A stretch of DNA of 64,000 bases from Erythrophleum ivorense (Eukaryota > Streptophyta > Magnoliopsida > Fabales > Fabaceae): the NCBI GenBank assembly GCA_026724425.1, contig JAIUCV010000658.1, positions 186,001 through 250,000 on the forward strand, written 5' to 3'. Positions 12,921 to 23,603 of the stretch are shown here, piece by piece; the stretch's first letter is position 1; every line of letters starts with the position of its first letter. Position numbers and translations under genes: made by a program. The notes beneath the pieces are model-generated. The model saw only the letters and a program-made list of their open reading frames with translations. It searched no databases and was not told the origin of the DNA.

Positions 12921-13897
12921 ATTTTAAAGAAAGGCAGCATACTTGCCAACTTGATCTTTTTGAGAGTCTTATCTCTTAGTTAGCTTTTTTCCATCTAGAT
13001 TATTAAGATCATTGTTTTAGATTTAGAGAATAAATTGTGAATCTTCAATAACTAATTTTTTTTTTAAACTCTTACATGGAACTAGAAAAACCATAAATGA
13101 TGAAAAAGGGCTCCCAAAAAGGGAAAAGAATTACTTATATGAAATAGGAGAAGAGAAAAATAAGAGAAAAGCATTAAAAGAAAAGAAAAGAATGAAGGGA
13201 CTCTTGAACTCACTTGATTTGATACACGGTTCTCATGTGATTCTTACTTAGCAAGCTAAACTTATCATAATATCTAAGATTTTGCACTCTTTTAAAATAC
13301 ATTCACCTGTTTTTGCATATTCAATCAGAACGCATTACCTCTTAAATTGGTTGTTATTGATGTAACTATAGGCATGATAATCTCAAATTTTCTTTATTGG
13401 CTTTCAGGTAGACACCATATTGAGATTCTCTTTATTAGCTTTTAGGTAGACACCGTATTGGCCTTAGTCCTTTAGACAATGGAAAGCGATTTGATGAGCA
13501 AGTGGATTGACAGTTGTGCAGCTTTATATGGGTGCTATTAGGTGTTCCTGGCTTCCCAACAAATATTCTTGCAAAATTTGCACACCACACGTAGCACTAC
13601 CATTGCCTATAGCAAAAGTTAGTTCATTTGGATCACAAGTAAATTCCCTTGATGTTGATGGAGTGAGAGAGGAATAAGGAGAAAAAGAGTGTTAAAAAGA
13701 AAATTTGAATGTAGATAGCTAGTTTTTAGTTTTTTATTCTGTATTGAATTCATAATTAATAACTTATATTGTTTTATTTGAAAAATATTCCCTGCTATTT
13801 AAATAATATATAGTGTTTCCTTATATTCAATTGCATCATTATATTGTTCTATATAATTCTTCAAATTATTAATATAAGGAAGGATTGAAAAAATATA
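12921..13897. other. Intergenic DNA with a 38-bp tandem duplication
   Basis: No gene recognised. At 13391-13466 a unit beginning TCTTTATTGGCTTT occurs twice in tandem with a 38-bp offset; both copies include GGTAGACACC. The rest is featureless AT-rich DNA. Confidence 0.4.
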
Positions 13898-14167
13898 CAC
13901 TATAATGAGGGATTGGCAAGAGAATCAACTCCCTTGTTAAATGGCAAGAGAAATAGGACAAAATGACCCAAAATTAACAAGGGAAATTTGTTGAGGAATT
14001 TTTTGTCAAAATTTTGACAACAAAGAAACTTAATGAGGGGTTAGGGAGGGAAGATTTCCCTTGATAATTAGCAAAGACAAAATCCCTCCCTAATTCCTTG
14101 CTGAGGTGATATAGTGAGGGAATAGTAAGGGAATCTTCCTTTACTAAAACTTTGTGTTCTTATAGTG
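13898..14167. mobile_element. Possible CACTA-like MITE, 270 bp
   Basis: The left edge reads CACTATAATGAGGG and the reverse complement of the right edge reads CACTATAAGAACAC, so both ends share CACTATAA, like CACTA-family termini. The interior is rich in AGGGA/TCCCT blocks that can pair with each other. The 3-bp flanks (ATA and TTT) do not match, so the insertion call is weak. The two ends could also be a chance pairing. Confidence 0.35.
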
Positions 14168-16081
14168 TTTACTTACAATAAAATTCAAATGAAATTGTTT
14201 AGAATAAGGCTTATTAGCTCTTTGGATTGGTTTTTGGATGACTATGAAAATCTGAGCTACAAGTTTACTAGTAAATTATTTGTTAAGTACTTTTATTCAT
14301 ATTATAGTGTTTGACAAATTTTTAAAAAATGTGATCTATTTTCAAATTACTAAAAAGGGTTTGCATTTAAGAAGGTGGGTAAAAGGGTTAAAAATAAATA
14401 TGTTAATTAATGATTTTGAGTGAGGCTACGGTTGTCTTTAATTTTTTTTCCCCTACCTTAGCTTCAAAGGAGAAGCTTCAATTTTTTTGGTTCCTTCTTG
14501 CAGTAGAAAATCTGTTTCTACTACTATTTAGAAGTAGCTTATTTTTCTTTTAGAAATTGGATCAAACACCTCATTTAACCAAAATAAGTGCCTTTTTGAA
14601 AAATAAATAGCCTCTTTTCTTCTAAAAGCTTGGGCAATCAGGCTGCAATGCACTAAAGAGCATGAAAATATTCTCTTTCATTTATTTTTAAATAATTTTT
14701 GAATATAAAATTATATAGTAGTAATTTTTTCTATTTTAAAATAATATAGTAAAAAATTATTGAACTTCCTATCCACCCGTGTTTTAACTTCCCTTTCTTA
14801 TATCATTCAATTTATATTGTATGTTGTTTATGCTCTGACTTTGTGACCAAGACAACGAAAGACTACAAAGTCCATTATATATATAGCTGATGAATAAACA
14901 CCTTTGTCAATCAAAATTAATTTTATATCATTAAATAACTTTTTATATAATTTTTTTATTTTTGCAAAAACCACCATTGGATTAATAATTCTTATTATAT
15001 AGATATTTCTTATAAAATTTGACATTAATCTAATGGCCCATCACTTAATTTAAAAATTAATGTAAACTATATATTTCAAATATAAGGATTTTTTATCTAT
15101 TTGATTGCATATTTATAGTTATTCAATATTCATAAAATTTGATATGAAGATTAACATAATAATTATTTCTACTCCAACAATTATATCAACAAAAATCACA
15201 TTTTATAATAAATTATTGAAATGTGTAAGAATGTGAAATCTTATTTTTATCTTTGGAATGTTGTTGAAGTTCTCTTTAAAGACCACGCTTTTTGTATATT
15301 ACTAATGTTGTGGATCATTATTGTCTATCATAATTGTAATTTTTAGGTTACACTCAACAAATTGTAATTTTTATCCATGGCTATAAATATTATACCAATT
15401 GAAAATAGAAATAATTAAGAGAATAAAAAAAGAAAATATAATTTATTGGTGCAAAGAATGAAAAGAAAAGTGCTTATGGCTGAAAGTTGATAGAAACTCG
15501 ACTGAAGGAAGTAGTTTTAAAAGTACATTAGTAGGCAAAGTTTTTTTTTTAATCAAGAGTTTGTAGATAAATATAAATATATTCTTAAATTCATTAAAAA
15601 TATAAACAAGAAATAATAAAAAATACAAACAAAATTAGGTAATTAAAAAATTATCTTTAATTATTAGCTTTTGATGTAATTTTTTATTAATAATGAGATA
15701 AAGTATATATAATGTTTACTTTAAAAATGAACAATTATTCAATAATAATTAGGTAATTTATGATATACAGAATTTAAACAATTATCTATTCAACATGCTC
15801 TTGTCGCAATTTTAGCAGTATCACCAATTTTTATAATATATGATTAGGTAATTTATAAAATACAATTAAAATAATTAACTAATATTTTCTTAACAACAAT
15901 TACCTTCAATTATTTATTTAACTTTTTTATTTATCTTCTTATTAATAATTAGGTCATTTATAAATCATAATTAAATAATTTAATTAAAACACGTGTCATG
16001 ACTTTCATGCTACTTGCTGCGATTTCAGTACTTATTAATTTTGCTAGTAATCAAACCATTTACAATTAACTTAAAAAGTAA
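14168..16081. other. AT-rich intergenic DNA, nothing recognised
   Basis: Very AT-rich. The short - strand frames at 14828-15025 and 15443-15628 are low-complexity and lack motifs. The phrase AATTAGGTAATTTAT recurs near 15747 and 15844 with variants near 15950, a weak local repetition. No gene or element can be supported. Confidence 0.4.
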
Positions 16082-16401
16082 ATTACATAAATTTCTCTTA
16101 AATTTTACTAAAAATATATAAACTTCTCTCCTATTTTCAAAATATATACAAATATCTTTTGAAATAAAAAGTTATCTAACATTTTAATTTAATTTTAAAT
16201 TTTTTAATCCAAATACCCTCCATTTAAAAATATTTCAGTTAAAATAAGTATATATTTAGATTAATAAAAAATATTTTAGTTAAAAAATTTAAAATTAGAC
16301 TAAAATACACAATAACTTTTTTTAAAAAAAAGAATTATGTATATTTTAAAACTAAAAAAATTTATATAATTTTAACAAAATTCATGGGATATTCGTATAA
16401 T
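16082..16401. repeat. Foldback (long inverted repeat) element, about 320 bp
   Basis: The two halves are imperfect reverse complements over most of their length. The outer arm 16082-16165 pairs with 16320-16401, and inside it TTTAATTTAATTTTAAATTTTTTAA-like text near 16180 pairs with TTAAAAAATTTAAAATTAGAC near 16285. The outer segment resembles plant foldback MITEs beginning ATTACATAAAT. No coding capacity. Edges and target duplication are not clear in this AT-rich context. Confidence 0.55.
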
Positions 16402-17017
16402 TTTTTTAAATTAAAACAATTAGAACTTATCTATAATAATTAGTAGTAACCCCTACAATCTAGAGGTTTTAAAAAAAATGTGGGCCCACACCAAAAATAA
16501 AAAAATATATAAAAAAAGTATGGATGAACAGTGCTAAAACAGTATAAAAACATTGTAAAACAGTATACGAATAATGCACCGATAATGTGACAATATAAAT
16601 AGAGCAATGAACTATAGAAATAAATTGTGAAAATTCACGACTTTTTTTATATATATAAATGATGATGATTATATAGTTTATGTATCAGCAATTTTTGTAA
16701 CATAGATATGATATGATATGATAAGATTTGAAATTACATGATACATAGACCCGTTTTGTTCATGGACTTGTCAGATAAGGAATGAGAAGGAAATGCTTAA
16801 AGTTCCAATGTGTTTAGTATGACATAGAAAAATAAACATTTTTACATTTATATATTTAGTTGAAGGAAAATAAGTGCTAAATGAAAAAAAACTTATAAAA
16901 TGACTGCAACAACTCTGGATAAAAGAATAATTAAATATATTTCAAATTAAAAATCAGGTTTTAACAGTTGCATATATGTTTTTTTAAAAAGAAAAGGAGA
17001 TAGGTACATTGGTCTTT
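16402..17017. other. AT-rich DNA with short microsatellites
   Basis: Contains a repeated AACAGTAT phrase near 16537-16572, a GATGAT run near 16660 and an ATGAT run near 16707-16722. Nothing else recognised. Confidence 0.4.
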
Positions 17018-17236
17018 TTATGAATTCTGAGACAATTTTGAGATATCATTGATAAAGTTGTTCATGATCCCCCTTGGCCTTGCTGGAAGTATCAGGGTGT
17101 ACCTACCTCTACACTTTAAAATGTAAATCTTATAAGTCTCCATGCCCTTCTTGGTCTTCTTCTTCTTCTTATCACCACCCTCCTTTATTATCTTCTTCTT
17201 GGCCTTGGGCTTCTTCTTTGCCTTTGTAGGAGCCAT
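17018..17236 (-). pseudogene. Truncated, frameshifted histone H2B pseudogene
   Basis: The open frame starts MAPTKAKKKPKAKKK and continues with a Lys-rich tail, GDKKKKKTKKGMETYKIYIL, which matches the N-terminal tail and alpha-1 start of plant histone H2B. After ILK the H2B-like frame shifts and carries stop codons where KQVHPD would lie. The frame returns at a G-run, giving GIMNNFINDI, the alpha-2 region. The C-terminal helix and the Lys-Tyr tail are absent. Plant H2B is normally about 140-150 aa; this is 72 aa. No intron is seen, which also fits functional plant H2B genes. It cannot make a core histone. Confidence 0.75.
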
Positions 17237-17442
17237 CGATTGGGAAGAGATTTCTACATAATGGTTGGAGAGAAACATGAAATGTTGTGTAGGGTAAGCA
17301 ATGAGGTTTCTACAAAAGGGATTAAGAAAGGCAGGATTTTCCCTTCAATTAAGAAGAGATTTCTACACAAGGGCACAATTCCAGTCCGTACTTGAACAAC
17401 AACAAAACTAGGGGTAAAATGGGATTTCAACCATCTTGGCTC
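17237..17442 (-). other. 5' flank of the H2B pseudogene
   Basis: The - strand carries three variants of TGTAGAAATCTCTTC/TGTAGAAACCTC in about 130 bp, suggesting small local duplications. No promoter motif can be supported. The Harbinger insertion starts directly upstream at 17446. Confidence 0.4.
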
Positions 17443-17445
17443 TAA
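17443..17445. repeat. Left TAA target-site duplication of Harbinger element
   Basis: TAA directly left of the terminal inverted repeat, matched by 27481-27483. A 3-bp match alone is weak, but it is the known Harbinger target. Confidence 0.7.
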
Positions 17446-17600
17446 CGCTTTGTTTGGATGGGGGAGGAGAAAAGTAGGGGGGAAGAGAAAAGCGAGGAGA
17501 AAACAGGGGGAGGTAAAAGTGGGGAGAAAATATTTGTCCTTTTCGTGTTTGGATGCGGCGAGAGAAAACATGGGGGAGAGAGAGTGGTTAATTTTCTCAT
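17446..17600. repeat. Left terminal and subterminal inverted repeat
   Basis: Purine-rich, with repeated GGGGAGAAAA-like units and a second GTGTTTGGATG at about 17548, a spaced echo of the terminal motif. The right subterminal region 27300-27480 shows the same arrangement in reverse complement, including an inner CATCCAAACGGG near 27403. Such repeated motifs are plausible transposase-binding sites (inference). Open frames here on both strands are shadows of this repeat. Confidence 0.65.
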
Positions 17601-17998
17601 GACAATTTTGCCTTTCTTGCAGTGCAGTACGCCGTCTAGATTGAATAAATATTTTAGCTTAATAGAATATATATATATATAATACATTTCATACATATTT
17701 ATTAATTTAATAATAATTATAAGTATAATTTATATGACTTAAAATTATCATAAAAATTAATTTAGAATTAATTAAAGATATATATATTTAAGAATTTGAT
17801 TTCAGTTAATTTGAATATTTGATTTTATATTAATTTAAATAATTTGTAATCAACGACACCTGTATTTTAATAATGTAAAATAAATTAGTATATATTATTA
17901 ATTAATATAATTAGATTCTTTAAAATTATACATATTATATTTTTGCCCTGATATACAAAATATAATATGACATGCTAATAAGGACGAAAAGGATTCTT

Positions 17999-18110
17999 CC
18001 CGTGAAACTTCATGCCATGCCAAGACAAAAGGGGAAATCTCCTGTGAAACTTCATGCCATGCCAAAATAAAAGGGGAAATCATGCCATGCCAAGCCAAAA
18101 CAGGGAAATA
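17999..18110. repeat. 42-bp tandem repeat, 2.7 copies
   Basis: Units start at about 18003 and 18045 (GTGAAACTTCATGCCATGCC, then an AAAAGGGGAAAT block), with a shortened third unit from 18081. It lies about 600 bp inside the Harbinger left end, upstream of the first Transposase_24 gene. Confidence 0.75.
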
Positions 18111-18592
18111 AAACTTTACGTGAAGCAACAATCATGCAAAGAGAAGACGAAAAAGAAGGTGAGTGGATGGGGGACAATGCAAGAAGAACAGATAGGCAAA
18201 GGAAAAGCCTGTGAAGCAACTGGACACATTTTCGTCATCATTTGTGACTTAGCATTCAACGTATATCATGCTTTAATACGTGTCTCACTAGCAAGATATA
18301 TAGCCATGCAGGAGGGGAGTACCTAGTCATATATAGTAGTTGCAGTGAAGGGATAGTACTCTAAAAGGATTCTGAAAGGATTGAACTCTGATAATTCACG
18401 TGAAGTTGAAGACAGAATTATATAATCCATTCTACCTATAGTTCTACTTATTTGAGGCGTGCTATTATTATTACAAATATAGGAGGTAATACGTTTGTAT
18501 CAGTGTTCATGATGAACAATGTATGTTGAAATGGTTTTTTATATTCATCTATTGTTATTTATGATATTCATCGATTGTTATTTATGCTGTAG

Positions 18593-19829
18593 ATGGATAG
18601 AAGAACTTATGGAGATGTTTTGTATTCCCAAATTCACGCAGGAGTTAATATAGGAAAAGAACTTATTTATCCAATTGGTGAAACGGGGTACAAATTTTTC
18701 TCGATACATTTAATCAATTATTTTCCTTTACCAATATGTGGGTATATACAATTGTCAAGTTTGGCCCCGATGGAAATGATACAGTTGAGTATATAATTAC
18801 GTAGGAGCTTATAACTCATGGAAATAGGTTCCTGAATCTGTTCGTCAGTTATGGTTTGCAAAATTTCAGGTAATTTTATGACCATGTAAGGTTTATTATA
18901 TGTATCTTGTTAAAATATATCTATTTATGCTAATTTTTTGTCATAATAAATAGAAACACTATGTGTGGACATGAGAGGATCATTTTCAAAATTCATAAAA
19001 ATTTTAAAGATCGAGCAAGAAATCGGTTAAAATATTTACTTTGTTACATTCGAGATAAAGGAAAACATCCTACCTGGATTAATGAAGACATATGGAATGA
19101 TTTATACGTTAGTTGGAACAAAGCAGAATTTAAAGAGAGAAGTGAACGTGCGAAGAAGAATAGAGCTTCAAACTCTGTCTATGGAGCATCCCTCCATACA
19201 GGTGGAAATATTCCATTCACAGATCATATTGCTACTTTAGCTGAGGAATTAGGTAGGCTAATAACTCCAGTAGAGCTTCACGTCTGGACTCATCAAAAAC
19301 CATTATCCGGTGAATGGGTTGATAAAAAATCTGAAAAAGATTTTGTACGTATCCTCTTAATGTTTCTACCTGCTTTAAATATTCTTAAATTATAACTACA
19401 TAACATTCTTCATTATTTATTTTATCTCAGGATGAATATGCTAGGCTTAAAACTAGTGTAGCAACTGCGGTGGGTGATCCACAAATTTTTACACTGCCAA
19501 ATGAAGTTGCTCTATGGACACTAGCTGCTGGAGGGAAAAAAAATGGATGCTCAATATATGGTCTGGGAAGTGTTGCACATGAAATAGTAGATGATCCGAT
19601 ATATGGCTATAATTATAGTAAAAGAAATAACCTTTTGTCATATCCAAGTGTGATAGAGGCTATATATCCAGGAGGCAACCTTCATCCTGATATTGATCAG
19701 AAGTTAAAAGATCTTTGGATGCAAATGGACGCAAATGAAAAATCAATATTTGAGATGCAACGTGAACTTTATGAATATCATGAGAATAATAGACCATCTT
19801 GTTTGAATAATTCCACTAAAAAGAATTGA
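18593..19829 (+). pseudogene. Transposase_24-type gene, copy A (broken)
   Basis: Plant Transposase_24 family (Pfam PF03004, first linked to En/Spm-type elements; function poorly known). Likely exons are 18593-18869, 18954-19344 and 19431-19829, with GT-AG junctions. Exon 2 holds the domain: a Lys-rich helix, TWINEDIWNDLYVSW, the conserved ASLHTGG, LAEELGR, the ELHVWTHQK segment and WVDKKSE. Exon 3 starts DEYARLK and has ALWTLAAGGKKNG, YGLGS and a C-terminal helical stretch (LKDLWMQMDANEKSIF). Damage: TAG at 18825-18827, TGA at 18972-18974 and a frameshift near 18990. The start is the first ATG of the open stretch and is unsure. The unit is repeated as copy B downstream. Confidence 0.75.
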
Positions 19830-20640
19830 TGCAAAAGTTATGAGGAATTAATATTATTATTTTAGATTATGTTGTGTAATAGTGTGAACTTGTTTTATTT
19901 AAGTTTATAAATTTGTATTACAATGTTGGCAATATAAAATATATCTCTCATATTTTATTTTATTTGATGTAAGTTTAATTTATACAATAATTTTTGTTCA
20001 TATGTGATAATCTTTTCTTACAACTAAATCTATAGAAATATATATGGTTTGTCTTTTTATCTCTTGTACTTATCTAACCTAGATTCACATGTCTTATCCT
20101 TATCACATAGCTTCATAAACAATGATGCATATATACGCAGGCACTCACACACACATATATATCAATATATGTGTCCTATATATATATATATATATTCCTA
20201 TCTCATTTCCATTTTCTCCCCATCTCTCAACATCCTTCTCCACACTGTATTCACGAAGGTGCTAAGGCAAGTATAAAAGCTTATCATTTTAGGCTTGTGA
20301 GGATGGGTTATATTGTCATACTATTATTAAAATATTTTATTATTTGTTGTGTAGGATGTTTTCAAGAAAAGGAAAAAAGACATGAAAAAATTCTTCTCAA
20401 GGAGAATCATCAATTGCTCAGGAAGACACATAACCAAGTTCACAAAACCCGCCTAATATTCAGTCGAAAGCAGATAATGTGCGACAAGAAATGCATGAAA
20501 TGCATGATGAGCCCTCTACTGATCATAATGAAGTTCTTCCTACACTGATCACGCCTGACGGGACTGGGTTTCTAACTCTATTTTTTTCACATATATTATT
20601 ATATAGTTATTGGTAGTGGGTCGTAATTTATTTTCTTCCA
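19830..20640. other. Spacer between the two Transposase_24 genes
   Basis: AT-rich with TA/CA microsatellite text near 20150-20200. The frames at 20049-20276 and 20171-20548 are largely microsatellite; 20353-20548 could be decayed N-terminal exon material of copy B (Lys/His-rich), but no motif supports this. Confidence 0.4.
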
Positions 20641-21873
20641 CTGTTATTCTTCTTCTAGGTTCAAACCAAATAATAAAGATGTTTGTACCTCAATTGTTAC
20701 CATCTTCAAAGATAAATATGATGGTGCATGGAATTGTTGGAGTGAGGTTCCGTACGAATATCAACAACTATGGTTTCACGAGTTTGAGGTTTATCTGACT
20801 TCTTTGATTACTATATCAAAAATGTTAATTAATTAATTTTATCTTACATAACTCTTTATTTGTTTATATTGATGTTGTGGTTTCACTACAATAAATGCTA
20901 TTATTGGCCCCATCACATCACCATGAAATCTGGCATAACTGGAAAAATCGAGTACAAAAACAGTTAAAGGATATTATTGCACATGTACGCGATACATGAA
21001 AAAGACCCCCATGGATAAACCAGCCAATTTGGGAAGAATTATGTGACCATTGGGACTCTAACGAATTTTATGCCAACAGTGAGCAGAAAAAGAAAAATCG
21101 TGCCACTGCTTCTTTACACACGGGAGGTTCTACATCAATGGAAGAATATGCACGAAGATTGGTATAATTTATATATTTATTTCCTTGTTTTAGGGTATTA
21201 TTTTATGTAATATGGCCTTATTTCATTCCATAGGCTCAAGAGTTGGGAAGAGATCATTCGTTTTCTGAACTTTACCCAAAAACGCATCAACGAAAGTCAA
21301 CTAATTCGTGGGTAGATAAAAAATCAAAGAATGTATAGGTACGTATATATATAGATATATATTTATTTTGCTAACGTGCACACGGATATTTATGTTAATT
21401 ACTTCTATTTATATAGCTAGGATGAATACTTGAGACAAAGAGAGAGTAAAGAAAGTTCAAGCTCAAGCAAGAATGCTGCGGATATAAATTTATTTGTCAA
21501 AGCTGCCGAAGGTAAAAAAAAGGGTGCCGTCTATAGCCTTGGTAACATGTCTTCTAAAATTGTAGGGGATGCTAAGACTGGATATACGTATGATCAAGAA
21601 GCATCCTCAAGTCAGGTGCCACCATACCCCCATGCAAACTATATTTAAAGCATGATTCAGAATGAATATATTGATATATCGACAAAGTCGTATCAGAGTC
21701 ATTTTGAAGACCAACAACAGTAGATTAAAGAGTTGCGAACCTAACTGCAAGGGATTACGCGTAGCACTAATGCACAATCCCAAGGGAGCCGCAACACATC
21801 TCAACCAGTCTCAGGTGTGACACAGGCTAGAGGTACTGATGGCATGGAGGAGAACAATGAAGAGGATGAATAA
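20640..21873 (+). pseudogene. Transposase_24-type gene, copy B (broken)
   Basis: Same family and gene plan as copy A but diverged. The first recognisable exon ends near 20790 (IFKDKYDGAWNCWSEVPYEY, then LWFHEF). The next, from about 20900, has WKNRVQKQLKDI, WINQPIWEELCDHW, KKKNRATASLHTGGSTS and EEYARRL up to about 21161. A third, from about 21235, has LAQELGR-like text and SWVDKKS. A fourth, from 21423, starts DEYLRQRES and includes AAEGKKKGAVYSLGNMSSK. Stops: TGA 20997-20999, TAA 21646-21648, TAG 21721-21723. The acidic C-terminus ends at TAA 21871-21873. It lies head-to-tail with copy A, so a local duplication is likely. Confidence 0.75.
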
Positions 21874-21941
21874 ACTAAGTTATATTTTTCAAGTTGGTTA
21901 CAAGAAATAAAATTGAGTTTCTTATATTGTGTTATGCTGTT

Positions 21942-22150
21942 GTTATCTGTATGTATATAATGTATATATGTTGAATGGCTGTATGTAAGTAGATGTTTAT
22001 ATGAGGAATTGTTATCTGTATGTATATAATGTATATATGTTGAATGGCCGTATGCAAGTAGATGCTTATATGAGGAAATAGATGATATTTCTTGTAAGTT
22101 GGTCTAGATGTTTATATGAGGAAATAAATGATGTTTTTTGTAAGTTGGTA
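21942..22150. repeat. 69-bp tandem repeat with a shorter 45-bp extension
   Basis: GTTATCTGTATGTATATAAT opens units at 21942 and 22011 (69-bp offset, about 95% alike by eye). The tail element AGATGTTTATATGAGGAA recurs again near 22107, followed by ATGATGTTTTTTGTAAGTTGG, a variant of 22082-22103. It lies just past the end of Transposase_24 copy B. Confidence 0.8.
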
Positions 22151-22490
22151 TAAATTTGCGCTATTTAAAAAATGATTAAATCGGCAGAGGAATAAGTTAT
22201 TTCAAGGTGCTTAGAAGAGACACAATTACATTATTATTATTGTAAAAAAAAGAAAAGAATAATGTGAAAGAAAAAAGTGGACAAAAGTTTTTTTTAGGTT
22301 AAAATGCAAGAAAACAACCCCAATAAAAGGCATAAAGATATTGAGCAGAAAAAAAGGAAAAAAATGTCTTGGGAGATGAAGTAAAAAAAAAAAAAAGAAA
22401 AAACTTCATAATAGGTAACATGAAAGTAAAGCCAAAAAAAATTGAAAAAAGGGAAAAAGAAATCGCGCAAAATGGAGAGTAAAAAGAAAG
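22151..22490. other. Purine-rich spacer
   Basis: A-rich DNA with AAAAGAAAA runs. The frame on the - strand at 22299-22523 is Phe/Ser-rich low complexity and not a gene. It lies between the end of the + strand genes and the inverted-repeat cluster. Confidence 0.4.
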
Positions 22491-22496
22491 GGAGGG

Positions 22497-22830
22497 GGTC
22501 TGATTGAAAGTCAGTTGGACCAACTAGGTCCTGCTCTGACCAAAAAATGGTCAGACTCTAGGTCTGACTGAATGGCAGTTGGACCCAAAGGGTGCGACTA
22601 TAATTCGGTCGTACTAACGGTCCAACCAAACAGCGGTCGGACCGCTGGTCTGATCGAAAATTAGTCGGACCCTTTGGGTGTGACTGCCATTTAGTCGGAC
22701 CTAGGGTCCGATCGTTTTTTGGTCGGACCCTAGGTCCGATCGATTTTCGGTTGGACCCAAAGGGTCCGACTGATGATCAGTCAGACCGGTAGTCCGACCG
22801 CTGGTCTGACCGAATTACAATCGGACCTCT
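22497..22830. repeat. Cluster of GGTCCGAC-type inverted repeats
   Basis: At least 18 variants of GGTCNGACC/GTCGGACC occur in both orientations within 330 bp. The largest palindrome pairs 22558-22600 with 22661-22704: a left arm CTAGGTCTGACTGAATGGCA against a right arm TGCCATTTAGTCGGACCTAG, with ACCCAAAGGGT / ACCCTTTGGGT blocks between. A second, shorter palindrome lies at 22700-22745 (CTAGGGTCCGATCG and TAGGTCCGATCGA). It is GC-rich in an otherwise AT-rich element and sits in the gap where the + and - strand genes converge. Strong hairpin potential; role unknown. Confidence 0.85.
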
Positions 22831-23603
22831 TTTTTTTGGGTTATATGCCTTTCCCGTTACCTCAATTTTTTTTGACACATTTAGTTTTTTTCCCTCTTTT
22901 ATATTCTAAAACTTTTTAGGAAATTTTTGTTTTTTCTTTTCTTCACATAATAATATTATAATTTCTTAGTAAAAAATGTATGTAAATTAAATTTAATTGG
23001 TATCCTTTTTCTCCCATATTATAATTTTCTTTTTCTCATCTTTTACATTACAAGGTTAAAAAAACTATATATATATATATATTTATCTATTTTTGGTTAT
23101 CTACGAAAATATTATAACTCTTTGGGTAATATTAATCTAATTAAAAATTACCCTAGTTAAAAATGTAGTTTACATTTCCTTTTAATTTTTTACTGTGTGC
23201 AACAGCGTTTCAACTATTTTTATTTTAATTTCTTTTTCAACTTTGTTTTTTTCTCAATTTCAAAGCAATTGTTTTAATTTTTTATTTTAATTTTCTTTAC
23301 TTGTATAATAAAACTATAATGACTGATTAAATTAGTTGCTGAACGAACTCAATTTGTATTTCCAACATATAACCATTCTACCTCGTCGTCAGAAATAGTT
23401 AAATCTAAATAGCATATTCCAATCCATTACAAATGTCTGACACAAATAACACAGAGTGAAACAACCTAATTACGCCCAATCTCATGACCAACAACTGTAG
23501 CACACAATGGTAATTGTTACATTCAAAATATCACTATAGCTAATAAGCATCACTGAGAGCGCACTGGGAACTGCATTCAAAATATCACCAGAACTGATAA
23601 GTA
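22831..23603. other. AT-rich spacer with a short duplication
   Basis: No gene. GCATTCAAAATATCACCAGAACTGATAAG-like text near 23571 repeats a variant at about 23519-23548 (TTCAAAATATCAC then AGCTAATAAGCATCACTG), each followed by CACTG(A/G)GAGC. This lies at the 3' end of the - strand Myb-like gene. Confidence 0.5.

Noticed and set aside
17254..17696. Open frames on both strands around the left Harbinger end
   Set aside because: Composition is that of the purine-rich terminal repeat (GGGGAGAAAA units); overlapping frames on both strands without motifs are shadows.
20049..20548. Two + strand open frames of 75 and 125 aa
   Set aside because: Largely TA/CA microsatellite and AT-rich text; no conserved motif.
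20886..20900. CACTACAATAAATGC, resembling a CACTA transposon terminus
   Set aside because: It lies within Transposase_24 copy B at an intron/exon boundary and no matching inverted terminus or 3-bp duplication was found.
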